Source of the DNA: Pedobacter yulinensis
Lineage (GTDB): Bacteria; Bacteroidota; Bacteroidia; Sphingobacteriales; Sphingobacteriaceae
Assembly (NCBI RefSeq): GCF_003029735.1
Contig: NZ_KZ686269.1
Coordinates: 1,364,001 to 1,428,000, forward strand
DNA: 64,000 bases
Direction: 5' to 3'
Positions within the stretch are counted from its first letter, which is position 1. The number at the start of each line of letters is the position of its first letter. Shown here piece after piece: positions 9,019-17,384 of the stretch. The notes below the pieces were generated by a model, which was given only the letters and a program-made list of their open reading frames with translations, was not told the origin of the DNA and made no database searches. The translations under genes were made by a program, and so were the position numbers.

Positions 9019-9483
9019 CTATGACAGCAATTTTTGCCGGAGCATGAACTCCAGCTGTTGGTTGGCTACAAACAATTTTTCGTTCAATTCTTTGTTGGCC
9101 TTACGCAGTGCAAAAACTTCGAATGCTTTTTCCAGGTTAAGGCGCAATTCATCTTCCTGCCAGGGTTTGGCAATATACAGGTAAACCTGCCCTTTATTGA
9201 TCGCATCGATTACCGCATCGATATCTGCGTAACCGGTTAACAGTATGCGAATGGGCTCTGGATAAAGCGGAATAATGGACTCCAGGAACTGGATACCGGT
9301 CATCTCCGGCATGCGCTGATCGGTCACAATGATGTGGATCGGTGTCTGTCCGAGTATCACCATACCAGCTTTCGCAGAATCAGCCGTAAACACGTTGAAC
9401 GAGCGCCGGAAAGCGGCTTTAAATGCATTCAAATTATGCACCTCATCGTCAACGTAAAGTATATTAATCGGCTCGCTCTGCAT
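9019..9483 (-). CDS. Receiver-only response regulator (RpfG-type REC), copy 2
   Basis: A 154-residue receiver with D55 (IIVTDQRMPEMTG) as phospho-acceptor, the Thr in ILLTGYADIDAVIDAIN and the Lys in IAKPW, followed by a helical tail (RKANKELNEKLFVANQQLE). It is a tandem paralogue of the 8463-8936 gene, 82 bases away, and shows the same receiver subtype as the receiver-kinase at 14764. It starts 119 bases from, and divergent to, the ThiF-nitroreductase gene at 9603. No DNA-binding or enzymatic output is present. Confidence 0.88.
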   Translation of the reverse strand: MQSEPINILYVDDEVHNLNAFKAAFRRSFNVFTADSAKAGMVILGQTPIHIIVTDQRMPEMTGIQFLESIIPLYPEPIRILLTGYADIDAVIDAINKGQVYLYIAKPWQEDELRLNLEKAFEVFALRKANKELNEKLFVANQQLEFMLRQKLLS

Positions 9484-9550
9484 GCATTTCTTTTATGTTA
9501 CAAAAGTGAGGAAATCCCTTCAAAAAACTAAATAATCTATAAAATATACC

Positions 9551-9558
9551 TAATTTTG
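9551..9558 (+). promoter_or_regulatory. -7 element (TAATTTTG) of the ThiF-nitroreductase operon
   Basis: TAATTTTG fits TAnnTTTG and would start transcription near 9565. This lies after a possible GTG start at 9558 and before the ATG at 9603, so it favours the ATG. No clear -33 TTTG is visible upstream. Confidence 0.5.
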
Positions 9559-9602
9559 TGACACGCAGACTAAAAAACAAACAACCCCCTATTTTTATTG
9601 CA

Positions 9603-11900
9603 ATGGAGTTTTTACTTGAACATTTATCAAAAGATGAAATACATTCTTTTGAGCCTCAATTCTTTCGTATTTATAATGAAGAAGACCGTAAGTCGCTGGA
9701 AAGCCTCCTGAAAAGCAAACCGTTCATCCAGGTGCACGACCAGTTGTCGACCCAACTGGATGATTTGATGAAACTTAAGCGGCCAAAGGCCAAACCGTCA
9801 GACACCGAGCTGGAGCAGCTCAAGGCTGCGCACATCGGCAGCATGAGCATGCTTGAATACGGCGTCTGGGTTTATTACCCCTGGAGCGAACGCCTGGTTC
9901 ACCTGCTTGATGAAGCGGAGTTCGTCGAGGTACGCACCAACCGCAACATTTATAAAATTACGCCCGAAGAGCGGGATATCCTGGGCAAACAGAAGATCGG
10001 CGTGGTCGGCCTTTCTGTCGGGCAATCGATTTCCATTACCATGGCCATGGAGCGGAGTTTCGGCGAGATCCGCCTTGCAGATTTTGACCTGCTGGAGCTG
10101 ACCAACCTGAACCGCATCCGTACTGGGGTTCACCACCTCGGCGTGCCGAAGGTTGTTATAGTGGCCCGCGAGATCAAGGAGATCGATCCTTTCCTGAAAG
10201 TAACCTGTTATACCGACGGGATGACAGAAGAAAACATGCGCGATTTCTTTACCAAAGGGGGCAACCTGGACATTGTCGTCGACGAGTGCGACGGACTTGA
10301 CATTAAGATCCTGCTGCGTTACATGGCACGCGATCTGAAAATTCCGGTGGTCATGGACACGAGTGATCGCGGTACCCTGGATGTGGAGCGGTTTGACCTG
10401 GAACCGGACCGGCCGCTGCTGCATGGCATGATCGATCACCTGGACCATACACAGGTAAAATACCTGAAAACGAATGAAGATAAGGTGCCTTTCCTGCTTG
10501 CCATGATCGGCATCGATACGATATCGACACGGCTTAAGGCCTCGATGGTCGAGGTCGGGCAGTCGATTTCTACCTGGCCGCAGCTGGCATCGTCTGTAAC
10601 GCTGGGCGGGGCGCTGGGTGCAGATGTGTGCCGCCGCATTATCCTGGACCAATACCACGAATCGGGACGGTACTTTGTTGATCTGGAAGATTTGGTTGGC
10701 GATAAAGAAAAGAAACAAGACAACGAATATACGTATATCGACCATAGTGCACCCGAACTGACGGAAGCTGAAATGGAACACCTGGCATTGAGTTTCGCAG
10801 CTGTTCCGGCCGAACTTCCCATTGAAAAGGAACAAATGGAAAAATTGGTTACGGCAGCGGGTTTTGCACCATCGGGCGGAAATACGCAGCCCTGGAAATG
10901 GCTCTACCTGGGTGGACGGCTGCACCTGTTCCATGATGAGAAACAATCTGCGTCCTGGATCGATTTCAAACACAGCGCCTCTTATGTAGCACTCGGTGCG
11001 GCCATTGAAAACCTGAAGATCAAAGCTTCCGAGATTGGCATTGAACTAGAAGAAACCATCTTCCCTGCTGCCGACCGGAAATTCATCGCCACTTTCGAGC
11101 GGTCAGCGGCATCGCCAACTGAATATTTACCCGAACTTAGGAGCGGTCTTGACCTGCGCCTAACCAACAGGAAACCTGGCAACCGCGAGCCCCTCTCTGA
11201 CGATGTGGCCGCACGTTTGAAGGCTGTCGTTGAAATAGAGCCACTTGCAGACCTGCAGATTACAACCGACGCAGCTGACATACAGCGGGTGGCAGATGTC
11301 GTTTCAGCTACCGAAAGACTGCGATTTCTGCTGCCGCAGGGCCACTTTGACTTTTATAACAAGGAAATCCGCTGGACCGCTGACGGCGATGCGCCGGTAA
11401 CTGAAGGTTTGGACATCCGAACACTTGAATTATCTGAGACCGACAAGACCGGGCTGAGGGTTGCCTCGAACCCTGATGTTATCAAAATGCTGAACCGCTG
11501 GGGCGGTGGTGCTGCTTTTGAAAAACTATCAAAAAAGGCCATCGCATCGAGCTCGGCAATCTGTTTGATCAGTCTTCCCAACTATGATCCGCTTAATTTC
11601 TTAAAGGGCGGACAGGCGCTTGAACGCGCGTGGCTGCTCGCAAATACGCTCGGACTTGCTGTTCAGCCGCTTACTGCGCCGCTTTTCATGTTTGCACGCC
11701 TGAAGTACGAACAGGAATTAGCCATGCCGGCCAAAATGGTGCAGGAACTCAAGGCGCTTGAACAAAACCTGCACCAGGTTTTTTCATCCCTTTCAGAGAA
11801 GCAGGGTATATTCATGTTCCGCTTGTCACATGCTGACGAAGCGACCATCCGTACCCTTAGAAAACCAATTGAGGAGATTTTGCATATAAGCGAAAAATAG
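9603..11900 (+). CDS. ThiF/E1-like adenylyltransferase fused to nitroreductase (Rv1355c/MoeY family)
   Basis: This 765-residue protein joins two enzymes. After an N-terminal part without recognised motif (1-115), a ThiF/MoeB/E1-type nucleotide-binding domain spans about 115-370: IGVVGLSVGQS for ATP binding and DFDLLELTNLNR, the loop that normally ends in NLNRQ. The CxxC pairs that hold zinc in MoeB and ThiF are missing. The second half (about 410-750) is a nitroreductase-fold flavin domain starting with APSGGNTQPW, the usual FMN-contact motif. The same layout is known in Mycobacterium tuberculosis Rv1355c (named MoeY), whose function is not established; the molybdopterin label should not be carried over. 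It heads a five-gene operon with a GNAT acyltransferase and three signalling proteins. Adenylation of a carboxylate followed by flavin-dependent reduction or oxidation is a reasonable inference. Confidence 0.85.
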   Translation: MEFLLEHLSKDEIHSFEPQFFRIYNEEDRKSLESLLKSKPFIQVHDQLSTQLDDLMKLKRPKAKPSDTELEQLKAAHIGSMSMLEYGVWVYYPWSERLVHLLDEAEFVEVRTNRNIYKITPEERDILGKQKIGVVGLSVGQSISITMAMERSFGEIRLADFDLLELTNLNRIRTGVHHLGVPKVVIVAREIKEIDPFLKVTCYTDGMTEENMRDFFTKGGNLDIVVDECDGLDIKILLRYMARDLKIPVVMDTSDRGTLDVERFDLEPDRPLLHGMIDHLDHTQVKYLKTNEDKVPFLLAMIGIDTISTRLKASMVEVGQSISTWPQLASSVTLGGALGADVCRRIILDQYHESGRYFVDLEDLVGDKEKKQDNEYTYIDHSAPELTEAEMEHLALSFAAVPAELPIEKEQMEKLVTAAGFAPSGGNTQPWKWLYLGGRLHLFHDEKQSASWIDFKHSASYVALGAAIENLKIKASEIGIELEETIFPAADRKFIATFERSAASPTEYLPELRSGLDLRLTNRKPGNREPLSDDVAARLKAVVEIEPLADLQITTDAADIQRVADVVSATERLRFLLPQGHFDFYNKEIRWTADGDAPVTEGLDIRTLELSETDKTGLRVASNPDVIKMLNRWGGGAAFEKLSKKAIASSSAICLISLPNYDPLNFLKGGQALERAWLLANTLGLAVQPLTAPLFMFARLKYEQELAMPAKMVQELKALEQNLHQVFSSLSEKQGIFMFRLSHADEATIRTLRKPIEEILHISEK

Positions 11901-12596
11901 ATGATAAAATTGACGTTCCGTTCTTTCACCGCCATTAAGGAACCAGAAACTTGTGAAAGATACCTGGCGGGTCATGTGCAGGTGCTGAAGGATTATGGAA
12001 TTACAAACATCACCACGAACAACAGGCAATGGATGTCTCTGCCGACTGTTCATGGGATCGTAGCGGAGGCGGAAGACGGCACTGTAGTAGGTGGTGTCCG
12101 GGTTCATATTGCCGATGGTGTACATCCGCTGCCGGTCGAAGACGCCGTCGGTTATATGGACCCTTTTGTGAGCAAGGTGATTAACCAGTATTTTGACGAT
12201 GGCACGGGCGAGTTGTGCGGGTTGTGGAATGCCAAAAGCGTAGCCGGTATCGGCATCAGCATCCTGCTGGTTAGGGCTGGTATTGCGATCGTGAACCAGA
12301 TCAGGCTGGCCTCTCTTTTCACAATCTGTGCTGATTACACCATGCCCATGGTACGAAAGGTCGGTTTTGTGGTAGAAGACAGCCTGGGAAACGCTGGTGA
12401 ATTTGTCTACCCGAACGAGAATTACATTGCGCGCGTGCTGCGCAAGATGAATGCCGAAACGCTGGAAACGGCTGAGGCATTCGACCGGGAACGCATTTTT
12501 GACCTGCGCAACAATCCACAGCAGATCACAATCGAAACCGGACCTAAAGGCGACCTGGAAGTCGATTATCAATTGGTTATACCCACATATGAGTAA
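11901..12596 (+). CDS. GNAT-fold N-acyltransferase, FeeM/LuxI-like
   Basis: A 231-residue GNAT-type protein that resembles N-acyl amino acid synthases (FeeM) and the acyl-homoserine lactone synthase fold more than ordinary acetyltransferases. Strand regions with VVGGVRVHIAD, a GELCGLWN turn, a long helix IGISILLVRAGIAIVNQIR and a C-terminal sheet (VGFVVEDSL) fit this fold. It begins directly after the stop codon of the ThiF-nitroreductase gene with no spacer, so the two are almost certainly co-translated. Its stop overlaps the following kinase start by 8 bases. I infer that it acylates a product of its neighbour, perhaps with an acyl group from acyl carrier protein; neither substrate can be read from sequence. 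Confidence 0.7.
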   Translation: MIKLTFRSFTAIKEPETCERYLAGHVQVLKDYGITNITTNNRQWMSLPTVHGIVAEAEDGTVVGGVRVHIADGVHPLPVEDAVGYMDPFVSKVINQYFDDGTGELCGLWNAKSVAGIGISILLVRAGIAIVNQIRLASLFTICADYTMPMVRKVGFVVEDSLGNAGEFVYPNENYIARVLRKMNAETLETAEAFDRERIFDLRNNPQQITIETGPKGDLEVDYQLVIPTYE

Positions 12597-14739
12597 ACGG
12601 ATCTTTCTTAGCATCTGCGCATTTTTTCTTACCTGCCAGGCAGTCCTGGCCATACAGGCAGATACCATTCAAATCGCAGACGGGCAGGTCAAATCAAATT
12701 TTGGCAAAAGCCTGTCCATGCTCGCAGATGCTGAGCAAAAACTGACGACTGATGCAGCTTTCAGATCAACCAATTACATCCGCCTGGATTCTGATGTACC
12801 TAACCTGGGTATCAGCAACAGTGCCTATTGGCTCAAAATGCTGGTCAGGAACGAGACTTCTGGTCGCGAGCTTACACTGCAAATTCCGTTGCCTACCTTA
12901 GACAAAGTAGACTTCTATCAATATGACGAGGGAGGAAACTTATTGAAAACCGGGAAAATGGGAGATTCAAGACCTTACTACAGCCGGGAGTTTGATAATC
13001 CGTTCAGCACCTTCGTCTTTTCGTTAGAAAGCAAAGAGACCGCTACCATCTTGATCCGCGTAAGCGGTGGTGAACAGGTCCAGGTGCCTCTGATCCTCAC
13101 CAAAAGCGACACCATTGACAGGAAAAATGCAGATGCCTTTCTGGTCTTTGGTATGTACGCAGGAATTATCATTGTGATGTTTATTTACAACTTTTTCCTG
13201 TTCATCAGTACGCGAGACAACACATATCTTTTTTATATTATTTACATTTTCTTTATCGGTTTGCTCCAGGCGAATTTTCAGGGATTTACGTTTAAATACC
13301 TCTGGCCCGATAATACGGTGGTTGCGACCTACGCAGTTTACCTGCTTACGCCGCTGGCTGCCCTTTCTGCGCTTGAATTTATGAAGCGCTTTTTGCATAG
13401 CGACATTTACGTGCCCAAACTGCACCGGTGGCTGAATATCTTTTATGTGCCTTACGGCATAGCCGGTATTTTTGCCATTATAGGCAATTTGAACCTGTCT
13501 TACCAACTCTTGCAAGTTACTGCCGTAGTTATTGCAATTACGATGCTTTATACGGCATGGCGTGTTCATACCAAAGGTTTTCAGCCGGCAAAATATTTTA
13601 TCATAGCCTGGTCGTTCTTCCTGCTCGGCCTTTGTATTTTTGTGCTGAAAGATTACAACCTGCTGCCGTACAACACGATTACGTACAACATGATGCCGCT
13701 TGGCTCTGCGGTAGAAGTTACACTCCTCTCTTTCGCACTTGCAGACAAGATCAACGTGTACCGGAAAGAGAAAGAGCAGTCACAGGAAGAAGCCCTGCGT
13801 GTGCTCCAGGAAAACGAGCGCCTCATCAAGGAACAGAACATTCAGTTGGAGCGCAAGGTAAATGAGCGTACCGTTGAATTACAAAGCGCCAACGCCTCGC
13901 TCGAACAGACCCTGAAAGACCTGAAAGATGCGCAGAGTCAATTGGTCGATGCCGAAAAAATGGCAGGCCTTGGTCAGCTGACTGCAGGCATTGCGCATGA
14001 GATCAATAACCCGATTAACTTTGTCACATCAAATATCAAACCGCTGGAGCTCGACATTAAAGACCTGCGCGAGGTGATATCAATGTACGAACAGATCGAT
14101 CCTGAAAAAGAGCTTAATCCGCAACTGGAAGCCATTAATAGCTTTAAACGGCAGATCGACCTTGGTTTTGTCAACGATGAGATCAACACCTTATTATCAG
14201 GAATCGGTGAAGGTGCCCGGCGCACAGCCGAGATCATCCGCAGCCTGAAAAATTTTAGCAGGCTGGATGAAAACGATACCAAGCCCGTCGATCTGAACGA
14301 AGGCCTCGACTCAACTTTGGTGCTGGTGCGTAACATCTATCCTTCCAACCTGCAGGTCATTAAAAATTACGACAACCTGCCAAAGGTTGAATGCCTGCCT
14401 GGCAAGATTAACCAGGTGTTCATGAACCTGATCTCCAATGCCATTTATGCCATAAAAAATAAGCCTGAACAGCGGGATGAGGAGTTCCTGACCATCACGA
14501 CTAAAAACCTGGGCGACCGCGTAGCAGTCAGCATCAAAGACAGCGGCACGGGAATGACCGAGGAAGTGAAAAATAAGATTTTCGAACCTTTCTTCACCAC
14601 CAAGAGCGTAGGCGAGGGAACCGGGCTTGGTTTATCCATCGTATTTCGTATCATAGAGACACACAAGGGCACAATAGAAGTTTTATCAACAATAAATGTT
14701 GGAACAGAATTTATTATTACATTGCCAGTAAATGCGTAA
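12589..14739 (+). CDS. 7TMR-DISM sensor histidine kinase
   Basis: This 716-residue inner-membrane kinase starts at ATG 12589 with a cleavable signal peptide (MSKRIFLSICAFFLTCQAVLA); a longer frame from 12451 has no signal-like start. A periplasmic 7TMR-DISMED2 ligand-binding domain (about 25-175, with WLKMLVRNETSGRELTLQIP) is followed by seven membrane helices (about 180-390), a coiled coil (QEEALRVLQENERLIKEQ) and a HisKA domain with H470 (GIAHEINNPINF). The ATPase domain has NLISNAIYAI, DSGTGM and GTGLGLSIV. The DISM extracellular domain is thought to bind carbohydrates or other small ligands. Its overlap with the acyltransferase gene makes it the natural sensor of this operon's product. 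Confidence 0.92.
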   Translation: MSKRIFLSICAFFLTCQAVLAIQADTIQIADGQVKSNFGKSLSMLADAEQKLTTDAAFRSTNYIRLDSDVPNLGISNSAYWLKMLVRNETSGRELTLQIPLPTLDKVDFYQYDEGGNLLKTGKMGDSRPYYSREFDNPFSTFVFSLESKETATILIRVSGGEQVQVPLILTKSDTIDRKNADAFLVFGMYAGIIIVMFIYNFFLFISTRDNTYLFYIIYIFFIGLLQANFQGFTFKYLWPDNTVVATYAVYLLTPLAALSALEFMKRFLHSDIYVPKLHRWLNIFYVPYGIAGIFAIIGNLNLSYQLLQVTAVVIAITMLYTAWRVHTKGFQPAKYFIIAWSFFLLGLCIFVLKDYNLLPYNTITYNMMPLGSAVEVTLLSFALADKINVYRKEKEQSQEEALRVLQENERLIKEQNIQLERKVNERTVELQSANASLEQTLKDLKDAQSQLVDAEKMAGLGQLTAGIAHEINNPINFVTSNIKPLELDIKDLREVISMYEQIDPEKELNPQLEAINSFKRQIDLGFVNDEINTLLSGIGEGARRTAEIIRSLKNFSRLDENDTKPVDLNEGLDSTLVLVRNIYPSNLQVIKNYDNLPKVECLPGKINQVFMNLISNAIYAIKNKPEQRDEEFLTITTKNLGDRVAVSIKDSGTGMTEEVKNKIFEPFFTTKSVGEGTGLGLSIVFRIIETHKGTIEVLSTINVGTEFIITLPVNA

Positions 14740-14763
14740 TAAATAGCTAAGAGGAAACCAACT

Positions 14764-15849
14764 ATGAGTAGTTCTACAATCAGGGTTCTTTACATCGACG
14801 ATGAAGAAAATAACCTTCATGCATTTAAAGCCGGCTTCAGGCGGCAGTACGAGATCTACACAGCAATTTCTGCGGCCGAAGGGCTAAAAATCCTGGATAA
14901 CGTTCCCATTCATGTCATCATAGCCGACCAGAAAATGCCCCAGATGACGGGCGTCGAATTCTTCAAAAGCATTATTACGAGCCATCCCGACCCCACGAGA
15001 ATCCTTTTAACCGGTTATACCGACATCGAAGCGCTGGCAGACGCAATCAATCACGGCGATATTTACCGCTACATTCAAAAGCCATGGAATGACCTCGAAC
15101 TGCACAATTCGATCAAGAACGCGTTCGATGCCTACATGTCCAAGATCAACCTCAGGAACAAAATCTCAGAACTTGAGAAGACGAACGACGAATTGAACCG
15201 GTTCATTTACAGCATTTCTCATGAGCTCCGGGCTCCGTTGGTTTCGGTAATTGGCATTATTAACCTGGTCAAGATGGAGGGGCTTTTTAATTCAAGCGGA
15301 GAATACTGGAAACTGATCGAAACCTGTTCGAACAAACTCGAATACTACATTCAGAAAACCCTTCAGTATTATAAAAACAACAAGTCGGCTGCTGAGAATT
15401 CTGAGATCGATTTCAAAACGCTTGTCCCTGAACTGGTTGAACTCCACTCCTTTTCTGACAAAGAGACGCACTTTTCGATTGACATCAAACAGGACGTAAA
15501 ATATTATGGCGATGCCTTCCGGATCGAAGTTATCCTAGGCAACCTGATCTCTAACGCGATAAAATATCAAAAAGTTGGCGCGGTTGACAAGTCGGTTAGT
15601 ATTGCCATTGACGTAACCCAGGAAGCGGCTGACATTGCCATTACTGATAACGGCGTAGGTATTCTGAATGAACACCTTGAAAAGATTTTCAGTCAGTTTT
15701 TTAAAAGCAAATACCACCATGGCAGCGGTCTGGGATTATTTATCGTTAAAGAAGCCCTGAATAAGATCAACGGACGAATCTCAGTGATGTCTGATATGGG
15801 AAGCGGTACAACTTTCAAAATCACTATTCCAAATGGAAAACAGAGCTAG
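14764..15849 (+). CDS. Receiver-histidine kinase hybrid (soluble)
   Basis: A 361-residue cytoplasmic protein with an N-terminal receiver (D55 in VIIADQKMPQMTG, Thr in ILLTGYTD, Lys in IQKPW) joined by a short coiled coil to a HisKA domain with H153 (SISHELRAPLVSV) and an ATPase domain (NLISNAIKYQ, DNGVGI, GSGLGLFIV). The receiver belongs to the same subtype as the two receiver-only proteins at 8463 and 9019. With no membrane segment, it probably takes phosphate from the upstream 7TMR-DISM kinase and relays it. It starts 24 bases after that gene and overlaps the following receiver gene by 17 bases. Confidence 0.92.
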   Translation: MSSSTIRVLYIDDEENNLHAFKAGFRRQYEIYTAISAAEGLKILDNVPIHVIIADQKMPQMTGVEFFKSIITSHPDPTRILLTGYTDIEALADAINHGDIYRYIQKPWNDLELHNSIKNAFDAYMSKINLRNKISELEKTNDELNRFIYSISHELRAPLVSVIGIINLVKMEGLFNSSGEYWKLIETCSNKLEYYIQKTLQYYKNNKSAAENSEIDFKTLVPELVELHSFSDKETHFSIDIKQDVKYYGDAFRIEVILGNLISNAIKYQKVGAVDKSVSIAIDVTQEAADIAITDNGVGILNEHLEKIFSQFFKSKYHHGSGLGLFIVKEALNKINGRISVMSDMGSGTTFKITIPNGKQS

Positions 15850-16258
15850 CAGCCAAAAACGGGTGATGCTGATCGATGACAATGACATCGACCTGAAGAT
15901 CAATTCAAAGATCATCACGCTGTCAGGACTGTTTCAGCATATCACCATGTGCCGCTCGGGTGAGGAGGCCATTAAATATTTGCAGCGCAACCTGAATGAA
16001 CCTGGCTTATTGCCAGATTTTATTCTCCTGGATATCCAAATGCCGGAAATGGATGGGTTCGAGTTCCTGGAGCACTACAAACTGCTCGATGAACGGTTCA
16101 TCAACAAATGTATATTGGCTATTTTATCATCTACGCTTGATTATGGCGACATAAAGCGGGCAGAGGCAAACCCTTATGTGAGCCGCTTGATCAAGAAGCC
16201 CTTGTACCTGAATGAGTTGAAAGAAATCTGCAGCCACTACCTGTTTAAAAACGACTAA
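15833..16258 (+). CDS. Single-domain receiver, last gene of the signalling operon
   Basis: This 141-residue receiver has the acidic pair IDDND (14-18), phospho-acceptor D67 (FILLDIQMPEMDGFEFLEHY), a Ser in AILSSTLD where Thr/Ser is expected, and the Lys in LIKKPLYLNEL. It is of a different subtype (CheY/Rcp1-like, with a longer region before the acceptor Asp) from the RpfG-type receivers of this module. It overlaps the receiver-kinase gene by 17 bases, so it is likely its direct phosphorylation partner. There is no output domain; it must act through protein contact. Confidence 0.9.
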   Translation: MENRASSQKRVMLIDDNDIDLKINSKIITLSGLFQHITMCRSGEEAIKYLQRNLNEPGLLPDFILLDIQMPEMDGFEFLEHYKLLDERFINKCILAILSSTLDYGDIKRAEANPYVSRLIKKPLYLNELKEICSHYLFKND

Positions 16259-16373
16259 AGCGGTGATCAGTCTCTACTTCTTTCTGTTGTAAACAGATAG
16301 AAAAAAACAAAAACCCATCCCGGTCTTTCCTGTTGCATTTTCAGTGAACTGTTGTTTCCTGATCCTGTAAATC

Positions 16374-16709
16374 ATGCAAAAAAGACTACCCATTCAAGAC
16401 CTGAATACGCTCGAGATCCAGAAAACCCGCTTAATGTTTGAGCTTCGCCGGCAGGAAAAAGCACTGAAGCTCGACGGCTACCACCTACTCGAGCATGTTC
16501 CTGCACAGGTGCTTGAGCAGTCGCTCGCGCCGATGACTGCGGTTGCACCAGTGTTGACCATTAAAAACCCGGTAGGCAAACTGCTCTCCGGGCTGGCCTT
16601 GAAACTCTTTCCCAGGCAGGGTTTTCTGCAGCGCCTGGGGATTACCTTTGCAGCCAAACGTGTCGGCGCAGCTATTGAAAAAAAAGTCTTGCAAAAATCT
16701 CACTCCTAA
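16374..16709 (+). CDS. Hypothetical protein, small, partly hydrophobic
   Basis: A 111-residue protein that I do not recognise. The first half is charged and helical (LEIQKTRLMFELRRQEKALK) and the second half has a moderately hydrophobic, Gly-containing stretch (NPVGKLLSGLALKLFP) followed by a basic tail ending in EKKVLQKSHS. There is no signal peptide. It stands alone between the signalling operon and small unknown genes, with 115 bases of A-rich spacer upstream. Codon use looks like that of its neighbours, supporting a real gene. Confidence 0.6.
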   Translation: MQKRLPIQDLNTLEIQKTRLMFELRRQEKALKLDGYHLLEHVPAQVLEQSLAPMTAVAPVLTIKNPVGKLLSGLALKLFPRQGFLQRLGITFAAKRVGAAIEKKVLQKSHS

Positions 16710-16912
16710 TGGAGCTAATATGCATTTTGTTCATTTAGTTCATTTTATAAATAATTGATAAACAAATATTTACGGGCAATTGTGAATAAAATACACTCGT
16801 TTGAACAAAGGTTCAGGCACTTGCCTGCAGTTGCGTTGCTTTCGGCATATGACAATTATCTGTAATTTGGAGGCATGAAAACCACCGTGTTTTTGAGCTA
16901 AATCATCATCCT

Positions 16913-17092
16913 ATGGAAACCAAATCTGCTTTTGCCTATCCTCCGCAAAAAGTGACCAAATACATTGTCAACGCTGGCCTTTTTACTTTGTTGCTTGACT
17001 CGGGCGAGATCGTGAACTACGAGCCTGAAGATCCTGAATCTTTCCGACGCCTGCTCGATGAACACCAGGCCTGCAGCCTGCACAGCGCATAA
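16913..17092 (+). CDS. Hypothetical 59-residue protein
   Basis: A short reading frame starting METKSAFAYPPQKVTKYIVN and continuing with a compact alternating pattern (AGLFTLLLDSGEIVNYEPED). It looks like a small folded beta protein with an acidic, helical end (PESFRRLLDEHQ). It has no signal peptide or membrane segment. I believe similar small proteins occur in related bacteria but have no function to offer. The regular amino-acid pattern and absence of rare residues support a real gene. Confidence 0.55.
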   Translation: METKSAFAYPPQKVTKYIVNAGLFTLLLDSGEIVNYEPEDPESFRRLLDEHQACSLHSA

Positions 17093-17109
17093 CGTCCCTG
17101 TTTATATCG

Positions 17110-17295
17110 CTATCCTGCTAAATACATCTCTTTTAACAAACCCTCAGACAGGACCATTCTGACATAAACTGCACTTAACGGGAAAGCTGGATCGGGCGAC
17201 GCCTCTAAAACGCGAGCGCTGTAAGGCAAAGTAGCCATGTAATTCAGTTTCCTGTTGAGCTGTTTCGCCATAACCCGGCGCAATTTTTTTACCAT
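17110..17295 (-). CDS. Hypothetical 61-residue basic protein
   Basis: A small basic frame starting MVKKLRRVMAKQLNRKLNY, with a hydrophobic middle (FPLSAVYVRMVLSEGLL). It converges with the 16913-17092 frame. No family is recognised and the evidence is only an open frame with plausible composition, so it may not be a gene. Confidence 0.3.
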   Translation of the reverse strand: MVKKLRRVMAKQLNRKLNYMATLPYSARVLEASPDPAFPLSAVYVRMVLSEGLLKEMYLAG

Positions 17296-17384
17296 TCTAA
17301 GATCTGATTACCCGCGGCACTGGATTTTTTTCTAACTTAAAGTGTCAGGTCCGTGTGACCTCCGCTTACCTAAAACATACCAAT

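Noticed and set aside
9798..10973. A 391-codon open frame on the minus strand
   Set aside because: It lies wholly opposite the ThiF-nitroreductase gene, whose domains are clear; the antisense protein is rich in His, Gln and Val without a recognisable motif.
9603..11900. Molybdenum-cofactor biosynthesis role implied by the MoeY name
   Set aside because: No moa, moe or mob genes are near and the zinc cysteines of MoeB are missing, so the old name is not evidence of function.
12451..12588. N-terminal extension of the 7TMR-DISM kinase
   Set aside because: The extension overlaps the acyltransferase gene and would bury the signal peptide that starts at 12589.
11826..12668. A 280-codon open frame on the minus strand
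   Set aside because: It spans the end of the fusion gene, the acyltransferase gene and the kinase start, all well supported on the plus strand.
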